From: Pectobacterium aroidearum
GTDB taxonomy: Bacteria > Pseudomonadota > Gammaproteobacteria > Enterobacterales > Enterobacteriaceae
Length of the DNA: 64,000 nt
Direction: 5' to 3'
NCBI RefSeq assembly: GCF_041228105.1
Contig: NZ_CP166097.1
Span: forward strand, 2,356,001-2,420,000
The notes below the pieces were generated by a model, which saw only the letters and a program-made list of their open reading frames with translations, did not search any database and had not been told where the DNA came from. Position 1 is the first letter of the stretch, and every line of letters begins with the position of its first letter. Shown here piece after piece: positions 16,252-25,428 of this stretch. A program made the translations under genes and the position numbers.

Positions 16252-17448
16252 ATGAAACCGATTGACCAGATAAACAGCTGGATGCAGGAAGCCTTACGCC
16301 CTTATTTTGGGCTGGAACCGTTATCGCCTGAATGGGATATTTTAACCGTACGCGATGACTATTTTATCTGCTTTGATGGCGACACGATCCGCAAGCGCAT
16401 TACCGCCACTGCGCTAAATTATCAGGAAGACGATGTCATTATTCATACGCGTGGACGTGAGGTGATTTTGCCGAGAACGACGCGTGGTAAAGAGAAAAAG
16501 CTGACGTACACCAGTGTTTCCAGTGTGAAGGCGGATGGCGTTGTGTTTTCTGCGGGCGTCAGAACGCTGAACTCGGGAAACTATGGCTACATCAACGCCA
16601 GCAATTACCGAAACTCTATTCGGCTACCGCTGCCGGAATGTCGGCATTTGGTCAGCAAAGAAGAGCTTGTCGACTGGCTACAATCTTACCCCGAGCGTGT
16701 ACCGACTGATTACGCGGATAAGCTGGAACGGCTGATGAGTATGAAAAACCAGCAGCATAAAACGGTTCCAGGCGACATTTTTCGGGTTGAAATAGACTTA
16801 CATACCGATGGCTATGTTCTGGTTATTGGTAACCTGCGTCAGATGCAAAAGGACGCGCTGTTTGCTGAACACAGCATTTGGCATGATGTGATGACGATGC
16901 CGCTGTTTGTCCGGCCTTATCTGTTTCGCACCACCGTGCGTAATCCCTCCTTATCGGAGATTGTGGCGTCGCCCTTGTCTGAAAAATGCTGGATCGTTAT
17001 GGATGACGCCTTTCTGCGCGGTAACTATGAATTTGTGGGATCGAAGATATTGGCGGAAGAAGACATTCTGTTCCCGGTGGGCTATGGATCCAGTATCAGC
17101 GCACAGAAAAGCGACTATCGCCTGTCATGGGGGCCTTGTTCGATCAATAAAGCCAGTCAGGATACGGTTTTCAGGGCCGGACGCAGCTACATGAACAATG
17201 GCGCCTATAGCAGCGTGTCGGCCGAATGCTTTGCCGATAGCGGTTTCCCTCACTACGATAAAACGCTACTCAATCCAGAACACCGTGAAGCATGGGCGCA
17301 GGTGTTGGCTGAGTTCGATTTGCCGCCCGACACCACCTACGATGGGTTTGCTCAACATGTTGGTGGGATGACGCGTGCGGCCTACCTGACGTATGTCGCC
17401 GGCAATAAAGCGTACCAGCGCAAGGGGCGAGCGAAGAACAAAGCGTGA
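16252..17448 (+). CDS. Hypothetical protein with Imm26-like domain
   Basis: A 398-residue cytosolic protein I do not recognise as a characterised family. The segment from about residue 195, VPGDIFRVEID followed by GYVLVIGNL and a later hydrophobic strand set, has the look of the Imm26 family of polymorphic-toxin immunity proteins (a GD-x-F start, then a G-Y-x-x-x strand). No toxin gene or secretion system is adjacent. The frame is open from a GTG at 16153; the ATG at 16252 gives a more natural N-terminus (MKPIDQINSWMQ) but its ribosome site is weak. The Imm26 reading is tentative. Confidence 0.6.
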   Translation: MKPIDQINSWMQEALRPYFGLEPLSPEWDILTVRDDYFICFDGDTIRKRITATALNYQEDDVIIHTRGREVILPRTTRGKEKKLTYTSVSSVKADGVVFSAGVRTLNSGNYGYINASNYRNSIRLPLPECRHLVSKEELVDWLQSYPERVPTDYADKLERLMSMKNQQHKTVPGDIFRVEIDLHTDGYVLVIGNLRQMQKDALFAEHSIWHDVMTMPLFVRPYLFRTTVRNPSLSEIVASPLSEKCWIVMDDAFLRGNYEFVGSKILAEEDILFPVGYGSSISAQKSDYRLSWGPCSINKASQDTVFRAGRSYMNNGAYSSVSAECFADSGFPHYDKTLLNPEHREAWAQVLAEFDLPPDTTYDGFAQHVGGMTRAAYLTYVAGNKAYQRKGRAKNKA

Positions 17449-17608
17449 CATAGCGCCAGCGATCTTATTGGGCGGGACTTTAGCGCAAAGCCCGTCCACC
17501 ATGAATGCCCGGTGTTTTTTTCCGTACCGAGAAAAATAATAAGGATTGACCGAATAAATTCTCCCTCCTGAGCGTTTACGCGTTGTTTATTCTGAGGAGA
17601 ATCCTGTT

Positions 17609-18184
17609 ATGACACGCATCCTTCCCGTATTGGTCAGTGGGCTGCTCATCAGCCCGCTGTTACATGCTATGCCGCTTAACTACACCGTTGCTACTGATAG
17701 CACCGTCATTGGGCTTTCGTGGCAAGCATTTGGGCACCCGTCACAAGCCTCTCTTGACGGCGTGACGGGCAACATTACACTGGATGCTGAAAAGGAAATG
17801 AATGACCGTATTGATGTGAAAATCCCGATCACGACGCTACAGGCCTCCAACAGCCTGTTGACCTATCAGTTAAAAAGCAGCCTGTTTTTTGATGCTGAAC
17901 ACTATCCCGATATTACGTTCACCAGCAGTAGGGTTGTGGCGTTGGGGCAGGGGCACTTTCGGGTTTTTGGTTCACTGTCGGTAAAAAACGTCCAACGTCC
18001 GGTCATTCTGGAAGCCACACTTGAAGAACAGGGCGGAACGTCATCGCATGACGGTTCGCTGTCTCTTCATGCTACCACCGCGATTTCGCGCTCCTCGTTT
18101 AACATGGATCGGTTTACCGGGGTGGTGGACGATCGCGTCGCGATTAATATTGAAATCCGGGCGAAAGCCCGAAACTCGGTCTAA
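17609..18184 (+). CDS. YceI family periplasmic protein
   Basis: A 191-residue exported protein with a signal peptide ending near LLHA. The mature part shows YceI-family landmarks: STVIGLSWQAFGH near the start, SSLFFDAEHYPDITFTS in the middle, the repeat-like GSLSVKNVQRPVIL, and a C-terminal region with SRSSFNMDRF. YceI proteins are lipocalin-like barrels that bind isoprenoid lipids; physiological roles in enterobacteria are unsettled, with links to base or osmotic stress. TGAGGAGAA precedes the ATG. It converges on the anti-sigma gene. A 16-base tandem duplication spans its stop codon. Confidence 0.88.
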   Translation: MTRILPVLVSGLLISPLLHAMPLNYTVATDSTVIGLSWQAFGHPSQASLDGVTGNITLDAEKEMNDRIDVKIPITTLQASNSLLTYQLKSSLFFDAEHYPDITFTSSRVVALGQGHFRVFGSLSVKNVQRPVILEATLEEQGGTSSHDGSLSLHATTAISRSSFNMDRFTGVVDDRVAINIEIRAKARNSV

Positions 18185-18222
18185 CCCGCAACTCGGTCTA
18201 ACCCGACACTCCGTATAAATAG

Positions 18223-18259
18223 TGGCCTTCCACACGTGGAGTCGTCCGTGTGTGGAAGG
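18223..18259. terminator. Hairpin between convergent yceI-like and anti-sigma genes
   Basis: GCCTTCCACAC and GTGTGGAAGGC pair as an 11 bp stem (extendable) around a central loop. It sits between two convergent genes and probably blocks read-through in both directions. Confidence 0.55.
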
Positions 18260-18270
18260 CTGTTCACGGG

Positions 18271-19074
18271 CTATGTCAGCGACGTTTGTAACCTGCGCGC
18301 ATTTTCTGTCATCGAGGCAACAGGGCTACGGCCAATTAAGACGAACTGATAGTGGTGAGCGTACCACCAGACAACCTGCATATCATGACGTTGCTCATTG
18401 TTAAGCGCCGTGGACGTTGCCTGACGCTCGGGGGAAATGCACAGCGCCATCGGTCCATATTCGGCATGCATCCAGGTAATCTGCGCAATCGGTATATTGT
18501 CATAGCGCAGCAGACGCACCATTTTCAACTCTGCGTCGTGAAGCGTCAGCTGTTGCTCATTGAGATGCAATCCCATGTCCTGAGCCGTGCGCGAGAGCCC
18601 TCGTTGCAAGGTCTGTGCGGTATTATCCGCATCGAGTAGGGTTTCCGCGCGGTACAGTGACATGTACTGCGCTTCAAGATCGCGAATTTTCTCGCTGTCG
18701 CTGAGAATCATCCGGGGCGAACGCGCGAGGTAACCTAACCCTGACCCAATCAGCAAAAAACTGAGTGACGCCGCAATAAGCGAACGGCGGCTGACACCAG
18801 CATGAGGTGACGGGGGCGCTGATGTCGGCGCGTTCGTCATTAACGTCTCAAGTCTGGCCTGCATGGCTGCTTCAGGCGCTTTATTGAGCAAGGGGGCGAA
18901 GGCGGCTTCAAAATCAAGCTGACTTTTCATCAGTTCGGCGACGCGCTCGGCAAGCTGTGCATCTCCCTCAAGTAATGCCTTGAATCGTTGCGCATCGGCT
19001 TCATTCATCTCACCATCCAGCCAGGCAACGATGGCCTCGTCGCTGTAGGGAGGCGTAAAACGCATGGTGTTCAA
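18271..19074 (-). CDS. Anti-sigma factor, single-pass membrane protein
   Basis: A 267-residue protein encoded directly after an ECF sigma gene, overlapping it by four bases. The N-terminal cytosolic part (about 1-90) starts with a zinc-finger-less anti-sigma-like helix set (EAIVAWLDGEMNEADAQRF, LAERVAELM). One membrane helix (about 98-116, LIAASLSFLLIGSGLGYLA) follows, then a periplasmic domain of about 150 residues. I see no HxxxCxxC zinc motif. It probably holds the sigma factor inactive until a periplasmic signal arrives. The signal is unknown. Confidence 0.8.
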   Translation of the reverse strand: MNTMRFTPPYSDEAIVAWLDGEMNEADAQRFKALLEGDAQLAERVAELMKSQLDFEAAFAPLLNKAPEAAMQARLETLMTNAPTSAPPSPHAGVSRRSLIAASLSFLLIGSGLGYLARSPRMILSDSEKIRDLEAQYMSLYRAETLLDADNTAQTLQRGLSRTAQDMGLHLNEQQLTLHDAELKMVRLLRYDNIPIAQITWMHAEYGPMALCISPERQATSTALNNEQRHDMQVVWWYAHHYQFVLIGRSPVASMTENARRLQTSLT

Positions 19075-19559
19075 GGCAGTTTCTCCTTTGCAGAGGGCAA
19101 CGTATCAATGGATTTAGCCAGCGTACCCCGTGCGGCAGCCAGTCGGCTCATGATGGTGCCGATCGGCACCGATAGCGTGTCTGCCGCCTCCTGATAGGAA
19201 AACCCTTCGACATAAACTAAAAAGACGGTGTTGCGCTGTGCTTCGGGAAGCGCGCTGACGCGCTGCATGATTTTCTGGTAATGCAGGCGATTGTCATCCT
19301 GCTCATGGGTATCCGGGGCCAGCAATGCTTCGCTTTCGATAAACCCCTGTCCCTGACGCACGCGGCGGGCGCGCAGTTCGGAAATCCATATTGAATGGAG
19401 AATGGAGAACAGCCATCTGTCGATACGCGTGCCGGGTATAAATTGCGTACTCTTTTCGAGCGCCCGAACGCAGGTAGACTGGACAAGCTCTTCGGCAACT
19501 TCATGGCTACGCGACAGCACCAGTCCATAGCGCCATAGGCGCGTCAAATGTGCAGTCAA
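19071..19559 (-). CDS. ECF RNA polymerase sigma factor
   Basis: A sigma-70 family ECF protein with region 2 (about 5-70, containing RWLFSILHSIWISELR) and region 4 (about 100-150, containing LPEAQRNTVFLVYVEGFSYQ and PIGTIMSRLAAARGTL, the promoter -35 reading helix). The first usual start codon is TTG at 19559, which has no ribosome site and cuts into region 2. The frame is open nine codons further to an ATC at 19586, where GAGG sits eight bases upstream and the peptide would continue TTSDVRQQ, typical of ECF N-termini. See the separate finding. It lies 30 bases after folM and overlaps the anti-sigma gene. Confidence 0.87.
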   Translation of the reverse strand: MTAHLTRLWRYGLVLSRSHEVAEELVQSTCVRALEKSTQFIPGTRIDRWLFSILHSIWISELRARRVRQGQGFIESEALLAPDTHEQDDNRLHYQKIMQRVSALPEAQRNTVFLVYVEGFSYQEAADTLSVPIGTIMSRLAAARGTLAKSIDTLPSAKEKLP

Positions 19560-19616
19560 CTGCTGGCGAACGTCGCTGGTGGTGATGTTTTTATCCTCAC
19601 AGTGAGACTCAGTGCG

Positions 19617-20339
19617 TTAACGTAAAGCCCGGCCACCATCAACGCCCAGCGTTTTCCCGGTAACGTAGCGGCTGTTGAGCAGGTAGGCCACCAATTGGAC
19701 GATCTCCTCTTCGCCGGGGGCGATTTTCATCAAGGATTTGTCCAGCGCCTGCTGACGATAGGCTTCATCATCCTGTTCATTAAACAGAATTAAACCGGGG
19801 GCAATCGCGTTGACCTTCACCTCCGGTGCCAGCTTGCGGGCAAACGATCGCGTCATATTATCCAGCGCCGCTTTACTGGCGGCATAGGCGATGTGTTTAT
19901 CGCTGCCTTTTTCTACCACGTAATCCGTCAGATGAATAATATCCGCACCCGCGGTGCCTTGCCCACGCAGACAAGGTTCCAGTAACTGGTTGAGCAAGTA
20001 GGGTGTATAGACATGAATTTGCAGCATATCGGCCAGCGTTTGTTCTGGCGGTATTGTGGCACTTTCTGGTTCCCAGCGGCTGGCATTGTGAATAATGGCG
20101 CGCAGCCGCGGCGTGAGTGACTGGATTTGCTCCGCAAACGCATAGATATTTTCCGTGGTGGAAAAATCGGCGGCCAGACAAACCGCCCCGTCTTGCTGTA
20201 ACGCCTCCAGCTCGGGATAAGGCGTACGATAGCTGATGATAACCGGAATCGACTGCGTCAGAAACGAACGCGCCAGTGCCAGCCCAATACGCCGCGCGCC
20301 GCCGGTAATTAACACGGGAGCAGAAGAAAAAGTTGTCAC
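19617..20339 (-). CDS. folM: Dihydromonapterin reductase FolM
   Basis: A 240-residue short-chain dehydrogenase. The nucleotide motif is TGGARRIG, the TGxxRRxG pattern that marks NADPH-dependent pteridine reductases; the catalytic YxxxK is in IAYAASKAAL. The block HIAYAASKAALDNMTRSF followed by ARKLAPEVKVN is nearly identical to E. coli FolM as I remember it. FolM reduces dihydromonapterin and can supply tetrahydrofolate. Start is GTG 20339 with GAGGAG upstream. In E. coli folM lies beside rstA, and here it is in the same neighbourhood, now followed by the sigma/anti-sigma pair. Confidence 0.92.
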   Translation of the reverse strand: MTTFSSAPVLITGGARRIGLALARSFLTQSIPVIISYRTPYPELEALQQDGAVCLAADFSTTENIYAFAEQIQSLTPRLRAIIHNASRWEPESATIPPEQTLADMLQIHVYTPYLLNQLLEPCLRGQGTAGADIIHLTDYVVEKGSDKHIAYAASKAALDNMTRSFARKLAPEVKVNAIAPGLILFNEQDDEAYRQQALDKSLMKIAPGEEEIVQLVAYLLNSRYVTGKTLGVDGGRALR

Positions 20340-20477
20340 AATTAGGTCTCCTCAACACGCTAGTCAAAAGGGGGCGAACCGTGACAATATACCCGAATTA
20401 ACTACTATACAGGCTATGGTTTTATACCCGTCAGGGTAGTACGCCACACAACACTGGCGAAGAGGAGAGGTGGGAAT

Positions 20478-20894
20478 ATGGAAAAATCCCCTGAGTCTAC
20501 AAGTTCCAGTGAGCAACTCTGTCTGGACTATACGGATTATTTGGCGGCACTGTGCAAAAAACGTTGGCGCTTTATGGATGCGATGTACGGCGTGATGCCG
20601 ATTTTTGGTATGGTGACCAAGATGGCGCCGTCTCGGCAAAGTGCGCCGAAAGAGCGGCTGAAGATGCTTGCGCTACAGGTACTTTCTACGCAGGTGAGTG
20701 ACGAAACCAACATTATCAGGCTGATTACGCTGGCACGTCAGCAAGGCTTGAACGCGTTTGATATCCAACTGCCTTATTCATTGACGAACGAGCAACTGAG
20801 CACCATTAGCGGCGAATGTGACGCCGCGCTGGATTTAACGCTACGGGACGAACGTCTGTCCGTCCGCTTCAATATGCCCGCCGTACAGCACTAG
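20478..20894 (+). CDS. Hypothetical protein, 138 residues
   Basis: A soluble 138-residue protein with no signal peptide or membrane segment. A good ribosome site (GGTGGGA) precedes the ATG, and codon use matches its neighbours, so it is probably real. A conserved-looking core (LDYTDYLAALCKKRWRFMDA) is followed by mixed alpha/beta sequence. I recognise no family. It is transcribed divergently from folM and converges on dauA. Confidence 0.65.
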   Translation: MEKSPESTSSSEQLCLDYTDYLAALCKKRWRFMDAMYGVMPIFGMVTKMAPSRQSAPKERLKMLALQVLSTQVSDETNIIRLITLARQQGLNAFDIQLPYSLTNEQLSTISGECDAALDLTLRDERLSVRFNMPAVQH

Positions 20895-20918
20895 TACGGC
20901 GGAGCCTGCACGGTATTT

Positions 20919-22637
20919 CTACTCTGTTTTTGCTACGTTGGGGCGCGCCGTCGTCGCCTCAATCGCCTGCGCTAATGAGCCGTAGAAGCTAAGCCGCCCT
21001 TCAATCGGATGAACCTTCGCCCGCGCCAGCGTTTTTAACGGCTGGAAGGGAATGTCGGTGATGATGAGCTGCTTGCCTTCAGGCAGCGTTTCGCTAAAGC
21101 GCAGGAACGCATTGAGCCCGCCGGCATCCAGCACCGGCACGGCATCCCACTGCAAGATGATATTTTGATAGCCTTCACTGCGCACGGTCAGATCGTTGAA
21201 GATGCGCTCTGCTGCGGCGAAAAACAGCGGGCCGTTAACGCGCAGCACCAGATGGTCCGGTATTTTGGTGTCCGGTAGTTCACTCAGACGGGTCATCTGC
21301 GCGATGCGCCGCATGAAGAGCAGGGATGCCAGCACGATGCCGACAGTAATGGCGATCACCATGTCGAACAGCACGGTCAACGACATACACAGCAGCATCA
21401 CGATGATGTCATCTTTTGGCCCGTGGCGCAGTAAATCCACTACCTTGTGTGCTTCGCTCATGTTCCAGGCGACAATCAGCAGCAGTGACGCCATTGCCGC
21501 CAGCGGCAGATAAGACAGCCACGGCGCAAGGATCAGCAGCGCCAATAACACCAACAGTGCGTGAACCACGGCGGAGATCGGCGAGTTCGCGCCTGCACGC
21601 ACGTTAGCGGCGGAGCGGGCAATCGCGGCGGTCGCGGTAATACCGCCAAAAAAAGGCGCGATGATGTTACCGAATCCCTGGCCCATCAGCTCCGCGTTAG
21701 AATTGTGTTTTTTCCCCGTCATCCCGTCCAGCACGACCGCGCACAGCAGCGACTCAATCGCGCCCAGCATCGCCATAGAAAATGCGGCAGGCAGCAGCGC
21801 GGAAATACTTTGCCAATCCAGCGTCATTGTCTTGCCATCCGGCGACGGAATATCCCACGGCAGAATGAGCTGCGGCAGGATAGGCGGAATCCCTTGCCCT
21901 TGCGAACCATCCGCCAGCATATAGCTGAATCGGGAGCCGATGGTGGCCACATTCTCACCGAGCAGCGACATGATCCCCATCACCGCGACGCCTGCCAGCA
22001 GGGCGGGCAAATGGCCGGGTAAGCGAATACCGAGTCTGGGCCAGAGGATAAGAACCAGCAGTGTCGTTGCCCCAATCAGCGTATCCGCGAGATGCAGAGT
22101 AGGCAGCGATTGCGCTAGTGCCGCCACTTTTTCAACGTAATGCTCGGGGACGACGGCCATCTGCAAACCGAAGAAATCCTTGATTTGCATGGTACCGATG
22201 GTGATCGCGATCCCGGAGGTAAACCCTAGCGTCACGGAGAGAGGAATGTATTCAATCAGACGGCCGAAGCGGCAGACCCCCATCAGCAGCAGAAACACAC
22301 CGGAAAGCAAGGTGGCAACCAGCAGACCGGATAGCCCGAACTGCTGCGACACCGGATACAAAATAACGACGAAGGCGGCCGTCGGGCCCGACACGCTGTA
22401 GCGTGAACCGCCGCTGACGGCGATGACGATCCCGGCAATAGCCGAGGTATAGAGCCCGTACTGCGGAGGCACGCCGCTGGCAATGGCTAGTGCCATCGCC
22501 AGAGGGATAGCGATGATACCGACGGTAACGCCGGCGATAATGTCGTGGGTAAAACGTTGCAGCGTATATTTTTCGCGCCAGCACGCGTCAATCAGCGCGC
22601 TGAATGGCCTGACACCGTTAATTCCGTGCGTTTTCAT
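20919..22637 (-). CDS. dauA: SulP-family dicarboxylate/anion transporter DauA
   Basis: A 572-residue membrane transporter with about 12 to 14 hydrophobic segments (residues 30-430) and a C-terminal STAS domain (about 445-560, with [10 protein letters not shown]). Long stretches such as [20 protein letters not shown] and [16 protein letters not shown] match E. coli DauA (YchM). DauA carries C4-dicarboxylates at acidic pH in E. coli and associates with acyl carrier protein through STAS. Start ATG 22637 gives [12 protein letters not shown]. It is downstream of chaA on the same strand with a hairpin between. Confidence 0.92.
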   Translation of the reverse strand: MKTHGINGVRPFSALIDACWREKYTLQRFTHDIIAGVTVGIIAIPLAMALAIASGVPPQYGLYTSAIAGIVIAVSGGSRYSVSGPTAAFVVILYPVSQQFGLSGLLVATLLSGVFLLLMGVCRFGRLIEYIPLSVTLGFTSGIAITIGTMQIKDFFGLQMAVVPEHYVEKVAALAQSLPTLHLADTLIGATTLLVLILWPRLGIRLPGHLPALLAGVAVMGIMSLLGENVATIGSRFSYMLADGSQGQGIPPILPQLILPWDIPSPDGKTMTLDWQSISALLPAAFSMAMLGAIESLLCAVVLDGMTGKKHNSNAELMGQGFGNIIAPFFGGITATAAIARSAANVRAGANSPISAVVHALLVLLALLILAPWLSYLPLAAMASLLLIVAWNMSEAHKVVDLLRHGPKDDIIVMLLCMSLTVLFDMVIAITVGIVLASLLFMRRIAQMTRLSELPDTKIPDHLVLRVNGPLFFAAAERIFNDLTVRSEGYQNIILQWDAVPVLDAGGLNAFLRFSETLPEGKQLIITDIPFQPLKTLARAKVHPIEGRLSFYGSLAQAIEATTARPNVAKTE

Positions 22638-22767
22638 CTAAGCAGAAACCAAAGTAAGGAAATAGATCAACATGGCGGGCCTGTCGGTCCGTCGACGACA
22701 GCCTTACGATACGCCGGACATGCTCAGAAGATCCAGATATACATCAAGAGAAGTGAAGTCTTGCGGG

Positions 22768-22793
22768 GCCGACGCGGCGAAAACCGCGTCGGC
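22768..22793. terminator. Hairpin after chaA
   Basis: GCCGACGCGG and CCGCGTCGGC form a perfect 10 bp stem with a six-base loop, eight bases past the chaA stop. No T run follows on the chaA strand. Confidence 0.5.
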
Positions 22794-22800
22794 AGAGGGG

Positions 22801-23901
22801 TTACAGTGTGATGGTGATCAGATAGGCGGCAAAGAGCGCCAGGTGTGCGCTGCCGCTTAATACGTTGGTTCTACCGGTGGAGAACGTAATGTGGCATAGC
22901 ACCAGCACCGACAGCATCACGACAATGTGCGGCATATCCAGACCGAAGTTCAGCGTACGGCCGGTAATCATGGCGATGATCGTAACGGTAGGGACCGTCA
23001 GTGAAATGGTTGCCAGCACGGAGCCGAAAAACAGGTTCATGGCACGCTGCACCTGATTTTTCAGGACGGCGCGGATCGCTCCCAGCCCTTCAGGCGAGAG
23101 GATTAACAACGCAACCAGGAAGCCCGTAAACTGCGTCGGCGCGTTCATTTCGGTCAGCAGCGCTTCCAGCGGCATGGAGTTCATTTTGGTTACCGCGATA
23201 ACGGCAATCAGGTGAATCAGAAGCCAGCCAGTGTGCCATAGCGAACTGTGTGCGGATGGTTTACCGTGATGAGGGTCATCGCCATCGCCTTCGTCTTCAT
23301 GCTCATACACAAACAGGCTTTGGTGCGTACGCGTTTGAATCAACAGGAACACGCCGTACATCGCCGCAGAAATAGCGGCAATAATCAGCGACTGCGCTAC
23401 GCTGAAATTACCATCTGGCAACGCGCTGGGGAAAACCAGCACAATCACGGCCAACGGGAAGATCGCCATCAGGTACTGCTTGATGCCGCTGAGATTGACG
23501 TATTGTGTAGCGAATTTGCGGCCGCCGAGTAAGAGGGCGAAGCCCACCAGGCCACCGGTGACAATCACGATAATCGAATAGAGGGTGTCACGCATCAGGT
23601 CTGGGCCAGCGTCACCGGTTGCCATCAGCGCTGAAATCAGGCTGACTTCCAGAATGACAACGGACAGGCTGAGGATCAGCGATCCGTAGGGTTCACCCAG
23701 ACGGTGCGCGAGCACGTCGGCGTGACGTACCACGCTGAACGCGCTGAAAAGTATTCCGGCTAACGCAAGGGCGTTGATGCCGAGAATAGCGATGAAATCT
23801 TGTGAACTGCCCCACATGTAGAGCACGGCCAGCGCAATAACAGGAAAAATGAGTGAGTATTCATGATGGCGAGTTTTGACCACCTCAGCATGAGACTTCA
23901 T
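22801..23901 (-). CDS. chaA: Sodium-potassium/proton antiporter ChaA
   Basis: A 366-residue inner-membrane cation exchanger, the same length as E. coli ChaA, with about 11 membrane segments and the two CaCA-family repeats, each holding a conserved glutamate: SVVILEVSLISALM and LILSPEGLGAIRAV. A charged histidine/aspartate-rich loop (YEHEDEGDGDDPHHGK, near residues 190-205) lies in the cytosolic centre. It exports Na+, K+ or Ca2+ in exchange for protons at alkaline pH. chaB, which follows chaA in E. coli, is not here. Confidence 0.93.
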   Translation of the reverse strand: MKSHAEVVKTRHHEYSLIFPVIALAVLYMWGSSQDFIAILGINALALAGILFSAFSVVRHADVLAHRLGEPYGSLILSLSVVILEVSLISALMATGDAGPDLMRDTLYSIIVIVTGGLVGFALLLGGRKFATQYVNLSGIKQYLMAIFPLAVIVLVFPSALPDGNFSVAQSLIIAAISAAMYGVFLLIQTRTHQSLFVYEHEDEGDGDDPHHGKPSAHSSLWHTGWLLIHLIAVIAVTKMNSMPLEALLTEMNAPTQFTGFLVALLILSPEGLGAIRAVLKNQVQRAMNLFFGSVLATISLTVPTVTIIAMITGRTLNFGLDMPHIVVMLSVLVLCHITFSTGRTNVLSGSAHLALFAAYLITITL

Positions 23902-23940
23902 TGCGGGAGTTCTCCTTATCCAGAGGAATGATACGGCAAA

Positions 23941-23995
23941 ATATCCCCGTCATACTTCAAGCTAGCATACCGGACACTCGAATTATTCAGGGCAT
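23941..23995. repeat. Dispersed intergenic repeat, copy 1
   Basis: Begins ATATCCCCGTCATACTTCAA and ends CTCGAATTATTCAGGG. The same two end motifs bracket a longer copy at 52844-52938, and fragments occur near 53781 and 62481. It lies upstream of chaA in a 286-base gap with no other feature. Confidence 0.7.
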
Positions 23996-24187
23996 AAAAC
24001 GGTAATAAACAGCAAAAGGTTACTAAAAAGTAGTTATAACGTAATGAAACGAACAATATGATAACAGATTGTCGGCGTAATGCGGGGAGTTTTACGGATT
24101 TTTACGCTTTGAGATAAAATTCAAATGAAAAGGGAGAATCTGTGTATCTTCTCCCTATCATAATAATATCAAATGTATTTTTTGTGG

Positions 24188-24991
24188 TTATTCGTCAGGA
24201 TTGTCCATGATATCGTGGCGTTTATGATGATAATCCTCTTCATTTAACCCCTCTCGCCAATAAGGCACTGCATACATCTGATTTCGTTCACACCCACGTT
24301 CACGACGCACATGGCGACGAAGCTGAACCACGATACGATCCTCACCCGCTAACCAGTAAAATACATTTTCAGCTGTTGGAAGCGCCTGAAAACGTTGCAA
24401 CAGCGTATCGGTCGCGTCTGTTCCGCCGACGATCCAGTGCAGTTGAAGCTGTGATGGTTTAACGATATCGAGCTTATCTGCCTCGCTGTCGACACGAATG
24501 ACGGCATGTCCCTGAGCATCGTCAGGCAGGTTCTCTAACAGCGCCATCAGTGCGGGGAGCGACGACGGGTCAGCGGCCAGGTAATAAGCGGCGGCTGGCG
24601 GCAGCATAGGGAGCGGGCCGCCGGGTTGTGAAATACCGACCCAGTCACCGGGCTTGGCCTGACGGGCAAAGACGACGGCAGGACCAGCGTGATCATGCAG
24701 CGCGAAAACCATATCCAGCTCCGCCTCTTCCGGTCGCAGTGCGCGGACGCTATAAGTGCGAACGATAGGGCGGGCTTCGCCCTCCGGCCAGATCGGGCCG
24801 CGTTCGCCAATGGCTGGCAGAATCGGTTTTTGCTGTCCCGCCTGTGGCAGAAAAAGTTTGATATGCGCGCCATAGCGCTCGGCTGGGTAATCGCGCAACA
24901 CGTCATGCTGGAAAGTAATGCAGCGCAAATGAGGGGAAATATCGTGGATCTGTTTAACCTGAACTAAAACAGGCTGACGCGGCGTTGCCAT
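24188..24991 (-). CDS. Siderophore-interacting protein, ferric-siderophore reductase family
   Basis: A 267-residue cytosolic flavoprotein of the SIP/ViuB/YqjH family. The N-terminal FAD-binding barrel (about 8-130) contains VRTYSVRALRPEEAELDMVF, with the R-x-Y-S FAD motif, and is followed by WVGISQPGG. The C-terminal domain (about 135-250) includes YYLAADPSSLPALM and WLAGEDRIVVQLRRHVRRERG, both family hallmarks. These enzymes reduce ferric siderophores inside the cell. The frame continues upstream to 25126, but ATG 24991 has GGAGA at ideal spacing. A Fur-box palindrome lies about 55 bases upstream, so iron repression is likely. Confidence 0.9.
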   Translation of the reverse strand: MATPRQPVLVQVKQIHDISPHLRCITFQHDVLRDYPAERYGAHIKLFLPQAGQQKPILPAIGERGPIWPEGEARPIVRTYSVRALRPEEAELDMVFALHDHAGPAVVFARQAKPGDWVGISQPGGPLPMLPPAAAYYLAADPSSLPALMALLENLPDDAQGHAVIRVDSEADKLDIVKPSQLQLHWIVGGTDATDTLLQRFQALPTAENVFYWLAGEDRIVVQLRRHVRRERGCERNQMYAVPYWREGLNEEDYHHKRHDIMDNPDE

Positions 24992-25043
24992 GCAGTGTCT
25001 CCGTGGGTAGTCGATGCCAAAATAAAGAAGATAATAACACGAG

Positions 25044-25060
25044 ATGATAATTGTTATCAT
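25044..25060. promoter_or_regulatory. Fur box upstream of the siderophore-interacting protein
   Basis: ATGATAA-TTG-TTATCAT is a perfect 7-3-7 palindrome that fits the GATAATGATWATCATTATC-type Fur consensus closely. It is 53 bases upstream of the chosen start, where it would cover the promoter. Confidence 0.85.
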
Positions 25061-25428
25061 TTGATGTTTGGCCGTTATTATCTTGTCGCCGTCGATATTC
25101 TGCGAGCGCTGGCGTGTAAGCGGCAAACGTACGATTTTCGGCAGGTTGCTGACGTCACAAAAATGAGGTTTGTCTCAGGAAAACGTCAAGTCTGGCGGCG
25201 CATTGCCGATTAAGTTGATACAAAATCGGAATATCGCGTGGATGAAACATTATCACGAACTTTTTTAGTTTTTGTGACCACTATCAAACTTGATTGCAAA
25301 GCCATAAATGAATAACCTCAATATTGATGGTGTTGTAAAATTGAGCAGATGGAGCAGTTAGGTTTTTAAACGCAGGGCGAGAGCCGATCTGACGAGCAGA
25401 AAAAGAGTAAGGTTGGGGGTAGTAAGTA
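25061..25428. other. Intergenic region before chaC
   Basis: About 370 bases between the Fur box and chaC. I see promoter-like AT-rich DNA but no gene, repeat or clear terminator. Confidence 0.4.
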
